Positions 9,513 to 56,443 of a stretch of DNA of 64,000 bases are shown here, piece by piece. The stretch is from NCBI GenBank assembly GCA_034508935.3, contig CM067444.1, positions 23,566,367 to 23,630,366 on the forward strand. The letters are read 5' to 3'. How positions within the stretch are numbered: position 1 is the stretch's first letter; each line of letters opens with the position of its first letter. The translations under genes and the position numbers were made by a program. Under the pieces are notes generated by a model. It did no database searches. It was given only the letters and a program-made list of their open reading frames with translations, and was not told where the DNA came from. Source of the DNA: Berghia stephanieae (taxonomy: Eukaryota > Mollusca > Gastropoda > Nudibranchia > Aeolidiidae).

Positions 9513-12030
9513 AAATAAAGCGTTATTTTCCATGATCTGGGAAGTCACATATGTGTCTTTGTAATTTAATTTTTATTATTTGTATAACGAAATAGGTCAA
9601 TTTTTGTCACTCTGTATCTTTCTCCTCGATACAATGTATTCAATGAAGACATACATTTATTAATACAATAGGATTTATCTGGGATAAAATAGAAAAATGC
9701 AATCCGCTTAAGGTGAGGACTTATAGATCAAACAGAAAAATGATCTTTGGCAAAACTCAAGTGAATCTAACGTATTTAGAGGTGAAAAAAAGAGAATCTA
9801 GCCCAAAAAAGCAAGAGTTTTCATTATTGAAGACTGCAGCAAGAATTTTTAATGAAAAAGGCAATTTTCAGCAAGAATTTATAATGAAAAAGGCAATTTT
9901 CAGTAAGAATTTATGAAATGAAAATAAAGAGCAATTTTCAGTAAAGAAGAATTTAAAAAAAAAAAAAAAAAAAAAGCAAAAGTTCTGTCTGGCTATCTTA
10001 AACGAACTGCAATGAAATGTGGTGATGATATAAGTGGCCACTTATCTCAAAACGGTATTATGTCGATATGAACCTCATGTTCAAAGTAAAATTTTATACT
10101 TAACTCAAAAAATTTGAATTGAAATAATTGTCAGTATTGAGAAGGGTGAGAATTGCTTGTCCAAACAAAAAAAAAAAAAGCAAACCACAAAACAATTTAA
10201 CATTTCTTATTTCTGATTATTTTGAATATCAACTCAAATTTTTTCTCAAATAGTTTTGTTCTGACATAATACCGAACATGATTAATGTGCATTTTTCAAT
10301 CATTCCAACATTATATTTCTATCCATCACGTGAAATAATGTGTGATGTTGTGCAAACGCCTGATGAATGCATCGTGATGGTTTTCATATTCAAAACGAGT
10401 TCTGAATCACTTTCAACACATTTACATCCCATGTTTAACACTCTTAATATTGCTTCATTACATGTATTCTTCTAGTCAGTAATTATGAATTACAATATAC
10501 CATATTATCTCTATCAAGTGCAATGCCCTTTCCCTTATAGCCCTTACCAGTACTGCAGTCCTGCATGCAGATAACTATTAACGATAGCACTAATAATATT
10601 ACACACTTGGTAACACAACATTAGTATTGTACAGAGGCCAACTTTTCTAAGAGCTACAATGGGACACTCTGGAATTTAGTAATGTATTTATGTCTTTATT
10701 TTTTTGGTTGTTGGCTGAAGAAGGATTTTGAGCCCGAAACATTCCGTCTTTGGTATTTTGTTCTTTTTGAAGCTGTTATAATCATTTTGTTTACTACTAT
10801 TTACAGTTAACAGCTTCTAGCAGCTTAGTATCACTTGTTCATAGTAACATGTGACATGAGTGCTGCTGACAGGGTTAAGGTCATAGTTTCAGTCACACAG
10901 TTCATAATCTCTTCAACAAATAAGCACTCCCCTTTGACTCAATTTTTCTGAACGCAGTAGCAGTGCTCTTCATAGGGATAATATGGTAGCAGTTGAGCTT
11001 TTTCCTTCTCCAATGGCTTGGCTTGGTTTTTCTCATTCTTATCTTTTTATTCTACAAATCCTGTCTGTTTGGATTCTATTTTGGATTGCAATTGGATTCT
11101 CATATGATAATCAAAAAATCAGTGATGCTATTGAGTATTCTATTTTATACTTATTGTTAATTGTTAAACAAAATCATTCAGCGACATTATCTAACTTTTT
11201 AGATTAGTCAAAGAAATTCAAGTCATCTATCTAACCCTTTGAAGGCAAATCTTTTAAACATCATATTAATTAGTATTCACCTGGCTAAAATTATATAAAT
11301 GATTATTATTTTATGTCATATAATACCAAACTTTAGATCTATCTAATAGTTCTATCTATGGCAGCTCTGGTGAAACTCCTTTTCACATTTTGACACAGAA
11401 AACTTTTGCTTCATTTATTGCTCGATTAAAATCATTCCCCCAAACTTGTCAAAAATATTCCCTTCCCTTCTCCCCCCTGAAAACGTAAATTTTTTATTGA
11501 TTTTAGGCAAGAAAACACTTGAAATGCGAAATGATTTAGAGATCTTGCACCCATGGTATGTAGACAATAGCCAAGAATCCTTTGATCCAAATCTCTTTTA
11601 TTTCCTTCAGATGCTAGTTTCAAAATCAAATTATTCTTGTTTTTTAAGAGAACATCATTGCAAGTTTTTGATTTTCATATAGCGTTACAGATAATTAAAA
11701 AATCTTGAGTTTTATTGATAAGAATATATTTTTTAAAAAAAACTTTTCAGAGACGCAACCACACCATAAACCAGATGAGAAGAAAGCACAGCCCAAAATT
11801 CACGTTCAAATCTTTTATAAAATTCTTTCAAAAAGCCACCCCACCTCTCTTCACGGTATTGACCTATAAGGGCGGTTTAACTCAATCCTTATTTAAAATT
11901 TGCAATCAGGGACACTCATTTCCAAATAGTGGCCTGCTATGAATTGATGTTAAATGTAATTCATTTTAACAAGATGGAAAAACAAAAAAAAACAATGGGA
12001 GAAGATGGAAATTAATGAAATGCAATGTAA
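9513..12030. other. AT-rich intergenic stretch, nothing recognised
   Basis: Contains three imperfect 30-35 bp repeats at 9838-9950 (GGCAATTTTCAG...AAGAATTT) and A-runs. Short frames here (for example 10278-10475 and 11446-11682) show no known motif. No gene, RNA or transposon end was identified. Confidence 0.5.
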
Positions 12031-12186
12031 TGGGTAATTTATCAAGCGCAAATATCCATTTACAATGCTCAATGGCGCTTTACATATAAATTAAAAATTC
12101 AGCATAGCTTAATATGCTTTTCTATTCATTTTGAAATACGAAACCTTATAATAACTTGATAATCTCACCGATGTCTTGTAGCTGAA

Positions 12187-48207
<36,021 letters not shown>

Positions 48208-48599
48208 ATAATGTTTGTAAATTTTTGTATTTGCCTGGTTGGATCATCAGCTCCATCATTCATTGAATGTTCTTGTTGTTTGTTGTCTCCAACAGAATCA
48301 TGGCAAGGAGAAGGACCAGAATTTGTCTCTCGTTTTTTCCTAGTCTCCGTAGATTTCTTCTTTTTTATGCATTCCTCGAATATTTTTACCAGTACTACTA
48401 TAAGCATTTTCAACAATAATTCAATGATGGCCTTCTTCATTCGAGCATTAACTTGCAACAGTAGCAGCAGAATCTTTGGGTCTAAAATGGAGTTGAAAAC
48501 AAAAAAAAATCATATAAAAACAGAGATGAAAGAGTTGGTGATATTTAAAACCTGGCAACCCTTCGATTAAAATTTCTCTTGATTCTTGACCTTTTTGTC

Positions 48600-48608
48600 C
48601 TGATTTAC

Positions 48609-48656
<48 letters not shown>

Positions 48657-48665
48657 CATTATTAT
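48600..48665. repeat. (ATT)n microsatellite
   Basis: About 65 bp of ATT triplets. Confidence 0.95.
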
Positions 48666-48689
48666 ATATCGATTTCAATTGCAGATTAT

Positions 48690-48857
48690 TGTAATATCAA
48701 TGTCGCTAACCATGCTTTTTTTTTTTTACTAAAATGTATGTCGTTATATTGAGGTTTTTGTCGCTAACAATATATAGTTAAAAAATTGGGACCAGGGCAC
48801 CATGTTGCTGTTCAGGGATGCCAATATCGGGATGTTGTTATCGAGAGGTTGCACTGT
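48690..48857. mobile_element. pogo/Tigger end remnant
   Basis: Repeated TGTCGTTATATTGAGG and TTGTCGCTAACAATAT blocks and an end GAGAGGTTGCACTG match the TATAACGACAT...GTTGCACTG end of the element at 24031-24827, but it is older and no left partner was found. Confidence 0.55.
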
Positions 48858-48869
48858 GATACATTGTTT

Positions 48870-50490
48870 TATTACCTATCATTTTCAGTATTTTCCCAAA
48901 ATGTCAGGTTAACCCAGCACAAAAAAAATTATTTTTTAAAACCCATACAAGCTCTCTACAAAACAACTTTATGTTCTTATTAATTAAACAAAGATCATTC
49001 TTCAAAGTCTGTGATGCACAAATTTAATCTGAATAAGAAAAATGTATTTTGTTTTTGTAACAAATGTGACGATTTTGCTGCAGGTGGTAAGGAGAGAAAT
49101 TGTCTTATTATTATCCTAAAATGCAAGAGTCCCAATTATAACTCTAATTGCCTTTTTTCATAAGAGATAAAGACAATTGTCTTTCTTATTGTTTACATTG
49201 TTGCTTTTGTATTTCCCAATATATACATTAACTACCATATTTGAAAGATACAATAATATAAAAACCTAAATTAGAAACATATATAAAATGTAGGGCGTAA
49301 AACACTGTAAAAAGATACGAGGCCTGGATTACAAGGAAAATGATGTGCACTTTAAATCTCAACACCTCTCAAGTTCCGAGTCTAGTGATGCTTTCTTGTC
49401 TACTCTGGCTCACTAAGCTGACTCTGATTAACTAACTCAATCCTAGAGAATTTTGCTACTTTTCAAAATAGGAAAAACATTTTAAATTAAAAATAAGCAT
49501 GTGGATAGAAAGTTTTATTCAACTACCATTAACATGTAAAAATGAAAAACATTTTTATCATGAGACTACGCCTATAATTTGTCTCTCAGAAAAATTTAAT
49601 AAATAGGCAAGGGGTAAAAGTAACCTGGGTAAACAACGGATATAGTCGGTGTTAGGGTTGAATGAGTTAATGTACATGGCTCCTCATATGACCCTCTTAA
49701 GATGGAGGACAACAATTTATTCTAACTTAACTAAAGTAATTGGGGAGCTGCAAGGTCTGGGCCGGACAGCCCGCTTGGTGAAAGGAAATTGATGTGCATT
49801 TTGAACCCAACACCTCTCATTTCCAGGTGCACTGACTGCCGCAAAATCCTGTCTGACAGAGGTTATTGCATACCGCCTTATCACTCTAATTGCCTCATGC
49901 ATTTTATGGTAAATCTTGATTATTGTGTCCATAACAACACCTTCCTGTAGTGCTCCCTGTTTTCCACCATTTTTGTTATGGGTGTGACGGAGTCCCCGGC
50001 CTGTGGTATTACCAGGTTAGGGAGTAGGTGGGAACCCAGCCTCTTAAGGTGCAGGAGACAGAACCCCCCAGGGAGTGGTACATGCTCTGCTCTCACCTCG
50101 CACTCGCTCTCAGGGTGTCCAGCAAAATTTCAGAGTCAAATTTATGACCTAGGAAATTGATATATTTTCTTCTGAAATCAATGATTTGTGCTCATATTAC
50201 ATTTACCTAAGCATAAACCTTCTATTAAAAAAAAACAATTTCCTATAACTTTAACTCTCTCGAGTTCACCCTCATTGAAAATCGAAAAAGTTGTTTGACT
50301 TTCCATGCATATGAACTTGAGAGAGTTTATGATTTTTTTCATGAGTTATTACATGCTTATGTGTGTCTGTTTGTGTGTGTGTGTGTGTGTGTATGTGATA
50401 TGAGACAGAGAGTGGAGGCAGGGAGTAAAAATCATATTTAGAAATACTTTTTATTTCTAAATGTCTCATTGAATGAGATGCCAAAGGCAA
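48870..50490. other. Upstream of the IAP-like gene: AT-rich DNA with possible LINE 5' UTR pieces
   Basis: Blocks at 49340-49440 and 49770-49870 share GATGTGCA, TTTAAA/TTTGAACCC and CAACACCTCTCA and look like an old duplication. 49978-50160 is GC-richer (GTGACGGAGTCCCCGGCCTG) with GGGTGTCCAGCAAAATTT, whose inverse-like GCTGGACACCCTGCACTCTG occurs at 54137. An inverted repeat CTCTCGAGTTCA / TGAACTTGAGAGAG lies at 50254-50322. (GT)n at 50358-50393. No promoter recognised. Confidence 0.4.
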
Positions 50491-50499
50491 CATATAATA

Positions 50500-50669
50500 G
50501 TAATAGTAGTGATAGAAGTATTTGTAGTTTTAGTGGTGTTAATAAAGCGATAGTAGTATTGTGTAGTAGTTGTGCCGGTGGTAGATGTAGTAGTTGTGGT
50601 GGTAGTAATAGTAGGTAGTAGTAGTAGTATTATAGTAGTAGTAGTAGTAGTAGCAGTAGAAGTAGTAGT

Positions 50670-50711
<42 letters not shown>

Positions 50712-50828
50712 AGTAGTAGTAGTAGTAGTAGTAGTAGTAGAAGTAGTAGTAGTAGTAGTAGTAGAGTAGAGTAGTAGTAGTAGTATAGTAGTAGTAGTAG
50801 TAGTAGTAGTAGTAAGTAGTATAGTAGC

Positions 50829-50883
<55 letters not shown>

Positions 50884-50905
50884 TGTAGTAGTAGTAGTAG
50901 TAGTA
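50500..50905. repeat. (GTA)n array
   Basis: About 400 bp, mostly pure GTA/GTAGA triplets. Resembles the transposon-borne arrays in triplet content but lacks the GTGGTGGT/GATGATG units. Confidence 0.95.
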
Positions 50906-50907
50906 TA

Positions 50908-51080
50908 TTGGGAGAACTGTCCACTCCGGATAATCACAACCCCTTGGGATCAGCAAAAATGTTTCCATTAACCGAAGTTGAATTTCCTGTCCACTTTTGC
51001 AACATTTTACACAAATATGGTAAACTCAAACCAGTAGTTGTAAACATTGTTCTGATTCTACCACAGATTGAGCAATTTGA
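50908..51080 (+). mobile_element. pogo-like terminal repeat, copy 1
   Basis: CTCCGGATAATCACAACC, GGGATCAGCAAAAATGTT and ACACAAATATGGTAAA blocks match 52676-52830. Opening sequence resembles pogo-group ends. Partner end not identified. Confidence 0.55.
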
Positions 51081-51313
51081 TTGGAATAAAAAATATATGG
51101 CGGCCCTGTATAGATTTTGACAAGCAAAAGCACCTTTTTAGATTTTGTTAAGCAAAAGCAGCTTTGATGCAAGTCGACTTCTTATTCAGATTGGATTAAC
51201 TTTCCCTCTTTTGTTCTTTTGCAAGAGTCAAAGAGATTAGCTGTGATGTGAGAGAGCTCTCAAAAACTCGTTGGTCACAATGCACAGTCAATCCCAAAAC
51301 AAAGGATATCGCT

Positions 51314-51876
51314 CAGTCTCTCGTTACAGCTGTCATTGTCTACCTGTTGTCCAGATAATGCCCAGCCCCCTCGCCTCCTATTTAATGGCCACAGATGACA
51401 TAACAAACCCATACTGCAAAGCCCTGCCTTCCTTTGTCTCTAATAAGGTGGTGACACACTATTGTAGCATTAAATCACGCTCACTCTCGATTCTTTAACC
51501 TGTCATGATTTCACCCATGATGAAATTGATATTTTGTTTGATTGATTTCTTGAATTTACCCATTCAATATAAAAGTCACTGGTTAATTGCAACAAACTTT
51601 GGTTAATCACAACAAATTCTCGACCTCAAAAGGAGGCAAATTCATGGAATCAATCAAACAAAATCTCATGATTAGATTTCATCATGGGTGAAATCATGAC
51701 ACGTTGAAGAAAGGCAAGGGGCCGGGGTTTAATACTACATTAGTGTGTCACAACCCTGTTAGAGACAAAAGAGGGCAGGATTTGGCAATTCGGGTTTGTG
51801 ACCATAAGATATGAGGCGAGTTGGCTGGGCATGGTATAGACAGCAGGTAGACGATGACAGTTGTGAGGAGAGACTG
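51314..51876. repeat. Long inverted repeat (foldback)
   Basis: Left arm 51314-51560, right arm 51637-51876, central spacer about 76 bp. Aligned blocks include GTCATGATTTCACCCATGAT, TTTTGTTTGATTGATT, AATGCCCAGCC, TTTGTCTCTAAYARGG and GTGACACACTA, with roughly 80% identity over the outer parts and higher near the centre. No ORF. The spacer has two TTAATYRCAACAAA motifs. Confidence 0.9.
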
Positions 51877-51919
51877 ACGATGATATACTTTATTTTGTGC
51901 TTGACGACAATGGTTTGGA

Positions 51920-51955
51920 TAGATTGAGAAAGAGAGAAAGGAAAAAGAAAGAATG

Positions 51956-51993
<38 letters not shown>

Positions 51994-52200
51994 AGAGAGA
52001 GAAGAGAGAGAGAGAGACAGAGACAGAGAGAGATAGAGAGAGTGAGAGAAAGAAGGAAAGAGGTAGATGGAGAAAAGTAGAAGGAAAAAGGAAGAGAGAG
52101 AAGGGGGGGGGGGGGGGGGGGGGAGAAAAGAGAGAAGAAAGAAAGAGAGAGATAGAGAAAAAGAGAAAGGAAAAAGAAAGAGAAGAGAGAGAGAGAGAAA
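51920..52200. repeat. Polypurine tract
   Basis: About 280 bp almost only A and G on the plus strand, with (GA)n runs and a run of about 18 G at 52105. Confidence 0.96.
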
Positions 52201-52253
52201 AGCTGCTAACCAGCCACACCTGAACGAAGCGAGAGAGGGTTTTAGAGTTAATG

Positions 52254-52623
52254 GCATGCGTCCCCATTGTGTGATATTATCACACTGCTGCTCAGCCTAT
52301 CCATGTGTCCCCATTGTGTGATATTATCCCACTGCTCAGCCTATCCATGCGTCCCCATTGAGTGATATTATCGCACTGCTGCTCAGCCTATCCATGTGTC
52401 CCCATTGTGTGATATTATCGCACCGCTGCTCAGCCTATCCATGCGTCCCCATTGTGTGATATTATAACACTGCTGCTCAGCCTATCCATGCGTCCCCATT
52501 GTGTGATATTATCGCACTGCTGCTCAGCCTATCCATGCGTCCCCATTGTGTGATATATCCTGCTGCTCAGCCTATCCATGCGTCCCCATTGTGTGATATT
52601 ATCGCACCGCTGCTCAGCCTATC
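52254..52623. repeat. 47 bp tandem repeat, about eight copies
   Basis: Unit CATGCGTCCCCATTGTGTGA + TATTATCRCACTGCTGCTCA + GCCTATC. Copies differ by single substitutions and small indels. Each unit carries a near-palindrome TGTGATATTATCACA. Confidence 0.95.
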
Positions 52624-52675
52624 TGTTACTATTTATAAATCTATTGCTGTGCCTTAATCTCTGAAGATGTTATTA

Positions 52676-52830
52676 CAGTCGACTCCGGATAATAGCAACA
52701 GCCTGGGATCAGCGAAAATGTTGCGATTAACTGAAGTTGAATGTCCTGTCTACTATTACATTTTACACAAATATGGTAAATTCAAACCAGTTGTTGTAAA
52801 TATTGTTCTTAGTCCATCACAGAATGAGCA
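52676..52830 (+). mobile_element. pogo-like terminal repeat, copy 2
   Basis: Starts CAGTCGACTCCGGATAATAG after TA, with AATGTTGCGATTAACTGAAG. Direct-orientation match of 50908-51080; pogo/Tigger-type end. Runs into the pyrimidine tract. Confidence 0.6.
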
Positions 52831-52832
52831 AT

Positions 52833-53565
52833 TCTTTCTTTCTCTCTCTTTTTTCTATCTCTCTCTATCTTCCCTCCCCTCTCTCTCTCCCTCTCACTCT
52901 TTCTTTCATTCTTTCTCTATGCCTTTCTCTTTCTTCTTCCCCCTCCCCCCCCCCCCCCCCCCCCCTCCCCCCCTCCCTCTTCCTTTCTTTTTTCCTCTTC
53001 CTTTCTTTTTTTTCTCTCATCTATCTCTTCTCTCTTTTCTTTTCTTTCTCCTTCTCTCCCTTTTCAATCTTTCCCTTCTCTTTCTCTTTCTCTTCTTCTC
53101 TCCCTCCTCTTTTTTTTTTCTTTTCTTCTCTTTCTCTTTTTTCTCATCTCTTCTTACCTCATTTTCTCTCTTTCTCTTTCTTTCTCTATACTCTTCTTTC
53201 TTTCTTCCATCTTTTCTTCCTACTTCTTCCTTCTTTCTTCCCTCTTCTCTTTTTCCTTTCTTTTTCTCTTCTCTCTCTCTATCTTCTCTTCTCCTCTCTT
53301 CCTCTTTCTTTTTCCTTTCTCTTTTCTCCAATCTATCTCTTCCCTCTTTCTCTCTCCCCCCCCTCTCCCTCTCTTCTTCATCCTCCTCCCCTCCTCCCTT
53401 CTCTTTCTTCCCCCCTCTCCTCCCCCCCCACCTCCCCTCCTCCCCCCCTTTCTTTTCTTTCTTTTCTCCTTCCCCCTTCTTCTCCTCTCTTTTCTATTCC
53501 TTTTTTTCTTCACCCCCTCTCTCTCCTCCCCTCCCTTCTATCTCTCCTCCCTCCTTTAATTTTTT
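52833..53565. repeat. Polypyrimidine tract
   Basis: About 730 bp almost only C and T. Gives Ser/Leu/Phe/Pro frames on plus and Lys/Arg/Glu frames on minus, which are artefacts. Confidence 0.97.
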
Positions 53566-53569
53566 TATC

Positions 53570-54130
53570 TTTAAAAGTAACTATATAAAATTTAGGAGTG
53601 CACAAAGGATATAAATAAACCATGGAATAAACGAAAGCAAAATGCGGCAATGACTAACAAGGGGAATTCCCGAAAGTGAGGATTTTATCGTCAATGGTGG
53701 GCACGCACAGTGAAGTGACAGGATTTGGTAAGCGGTAGAATGGGATGGGCCTATCTTCTTTTTATACACTTATGGGTTCAGCAGATTCTAAAGACAAGGG
53801 GAGGGGTATTGTAGGGGTTTGTCCAAGTTGTTAGCAATGGTATAATCTTGTGGTAAGTTCACATGGGGTCAGAGTACCCCAGAGACTTGATCAAAAGAGT
53901 CTCCCAACAACAGTGGGGAAGCAAAATGACCACCAAGGGGCACTACAATGGTCAGACTATGTTTGACAGGTGCCTAAGAATTTCAAAATGGCGGCAGCAC
54001 AATGAATCCTTGTCATTTTTTGCATTCGTAATTTTGTGATGCTACTGCAATGAACTTTTTAAAATTTCAATTCTTTGAATCAACAAATTAACGACATTTT
54101 TACGACCATGGATGCAAATTTACGACTTTA
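53570..54130. other. Non-repetitive stretch, nothing recognised
   Basis: Moderate GC, no frame above 65 codons with a known motif, no terminal repeats seen. Confidence 0.45.
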
Positions 54131-54136
54131 TGACCT

Positions 54137-55745
54137 TGCTGGACACCCTGCACTCTGTAGTGTGTTGTCTTCTGTACATCCTATTCTTACTTAATCTACC
54201 CTTTAGCTCATACTTATGGAGAGACGACCTTCATCAACCTTGGTTGACAATCGTCTTAGAGAGGAAAACTCCAAATTCAAAGGAAAACCTGGGTAGACTA
54301 GACTCATAAGCCTGGAAAGCCACTGGTCTAGGAGAGACCTCTGAATTCAATCCTGATCCTCCAAGTGTGGGGGTTAAGCATAGGGTTAACAGTCCTATCT
54401 TGTGAAAAAGACAATAGTTACAAAAGCATCGACGAATAATCACTACCTTTACAGCCAGGGAAGGGATGAGGCTTCAATATTAGAGCTTATGACGTTGTGT
54501 AGTTAAAGCCGAAAGAAAACTTCAAGGCTGACCCCTCCTCTTTTTTTTTGTTTGTTTGTTTGTTGCTTTAGGTCTCTTCCAACACAATTGAGGTTATATG
54601 AGAGACCGCTGAAACAAAAAAACAAGCAATCTAAAAAAAATAGTACAAATGTCAATCAAAATCATAACCTAAAGATATCATAAGCTAAATTATAAATAAC
54701 CAAGAACAAACAGGCAGAGGATTTACAGGAAAAAAAATATCCCCTGTCAAAAATACAATCACAAACCAAAGAAGCAGGATAGGCTAGTAAAGAGAAGAAG
54801 AAACGACATCACTATCGGATCGTACATCCATGCGAACATCATAGGTATACGATTCAAGGGTGATGCTCCCATCCAACCACCCGCACCCCTCCTCTTTCTC
54901 CCAGGCACATCTCCAAGATAGCAGCTTGGAATATCAGAACTATGTATGAAGGGGGAAAAGCAGTTCAAAAAGCAAAAGAAATTAAAGAATATAAAATCTC
55001 GAAACTTGGATTATAGAAGTACGATGGAATCGGGCTGGAGAAACAAGATTGGCATCTGAAGAGTATATATATTGTATTCCAGGCATATGGAAGAGGATGC
55101 ACACCACACAGGAGTAGCACTGATGATGACACCTGAAGCAAGACACTCCCTCATTGGATGGGAACCAGTCAATGCAAGAATCATGACTGCGCTTTTTTCA
55201 ACAAATAAACCAGACATTAGACTCAGTATTATTCAATGTTATAGCACCAACCAATGAAGCAGATGATGATAATAAATGGGAATTCTATAAACAGTTACAG
55301 ACAATTTTCGATTAGCAACGACCTAAGGATGTGCAAGTTATGATGGGAGATTTCATTGCCAAAATTGGCAATGATAACACTGGATTCAAGGATATTATGA
55401 AATGGGCACTCATGCAATGGAGCAGGTAAATGAGCGGAGGTAAAATGGCAACAATGTAAAGAAATGCTAAAGGAGACAAGTGAGGAAATACTGGGAATTC
55501 AGAGAAATGACCACAATCAAGAAAATAGATGAAAGAAAAGAAAAGAAAGTTAAATTGAACACAGACAAAACATGAACAGTGAAAGCAAAAGTCCAGGAGT
55601 AACATACCCAAAATAAAGAAGTAAAAAGACTCATCATAATAAAAGAGACTAGAAGAAGCAGAGATCGCAGCAGGAAAAGGTAACATGAGAGACTTAAACC
55701 TTTTCACAAAGAAATTAGCTAATAATTTCCAACAACCAGATAAAA
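54137..55745 (+). mobile_element. Non-LTR retrotransposon 5' part: 5' UTR and endonuclease, with SINE A inside
   Basis: After the SINE, frames read SKIAAWNIRTMYEGGKAVQ, RWNRAGETRLAS, then HTGVALMMTPEARHSLIGWE, PVNARIMTA, FNVIAPTNEADDDNKWEFYK and VMMGDFIAKIGNDNTGFKD. These are the start and the catalytic N/D blocks (NIRT.., YAPT..., GDFNA) of an apurinic-type LINE endonuclease. Same broad family as the minus-strand copy at 56770-61580. Frameshifts and stops, no RT: dead. Confidence 0.8.
54544..54884 (-). mobile_element. SINE A, copy 4
   Basis: 13 bp perfect duplication ACCCCTCCTCTTT (54531-54543, 54885-54897). Inserted in the LINE 5' UTR. 341 bp. Confidence 0.93.
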
Positions 55746-56365
55746 AAAACCAGTGTTTGTTTTTGAAAATAGAACGTCTTTTTTAGGCGCACCTCTTACT
55801 CTTATATGTCTTATGTTAGAGTTAGAGTTCTAGGGCCCCTCCCCCTCCTAAATTAAAAAAAAAAAAAACAAACTAACGAACCGATCTTTCTCTTCATTGT
55901 GCGCCAAATTATTTTAACTTAAAACTGTGATTTTTTAAAAGAGGACAATTGAAATTATACGGGCTTGACCGATATGCACAGACACGTCTGATTCCCGAAC
56001 GCAACTCTATATTTTATGGACAAGATTTTGTGTTGATTTGAATTTCTAAGGTCTAAGGCAAGTTGTCCTTTTCACTTTTCTTTCGTTCAACAAAAAATGA
56101 GATATCTCAAGTTTTCTTACTTGGTAATTCTAAGAAAATCAGAAAGTTACTTATACTTATACCTAATATTTATTTCCCATGAGTTGTCTGTATTTTCTTG
56201 GGGAATCAGGTGATAAAGTATGGATTGCTTAGTGAACAGGTAATTGCATTGTTGGTTGGACGATCAGGCCAGGCTGCCATTTGAGACTTGTTTGAGATCT
56301 TACCGATTTTTGCAGAATCGACTACTACTATTCCGTTGTCTGAGGTTCGGGACGACGCTGAACAT
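55746..56365. other. AT-rich stretch between LINE copies
   Basis: No gene or repeat end recognised between the endonuclease fragment and the CT tract. Confidence 0.45.
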
Positions 56366-56366
56366 A

Positions 56367-56369
<3 letters not shown>

Positions 56370-56429
<60 letters not shown>

Positions 56430-56443
56430 CTCTCTCTCTCTCT
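56370..56443. repeat. (TC)n microsatellite
   Basis: About 70 bp of TC dinucleotides. Confidence 0.97.

Noticed and set aside
48808-48822. CAGGGATGCCAATAT as a further end of the array-transposon family
   Set aside because: It lies inside a Tigger-like end remnant, has no CCGG-rich subterminal region, no array and no partner end or target duplication.
52667-53614. 315-codon Ser/Phe/Leu/Pro frame that looks membrane-like
   Set aside because: Encoded by the polypyrimidine tract; hydrophobic runs are a base-composition effect.
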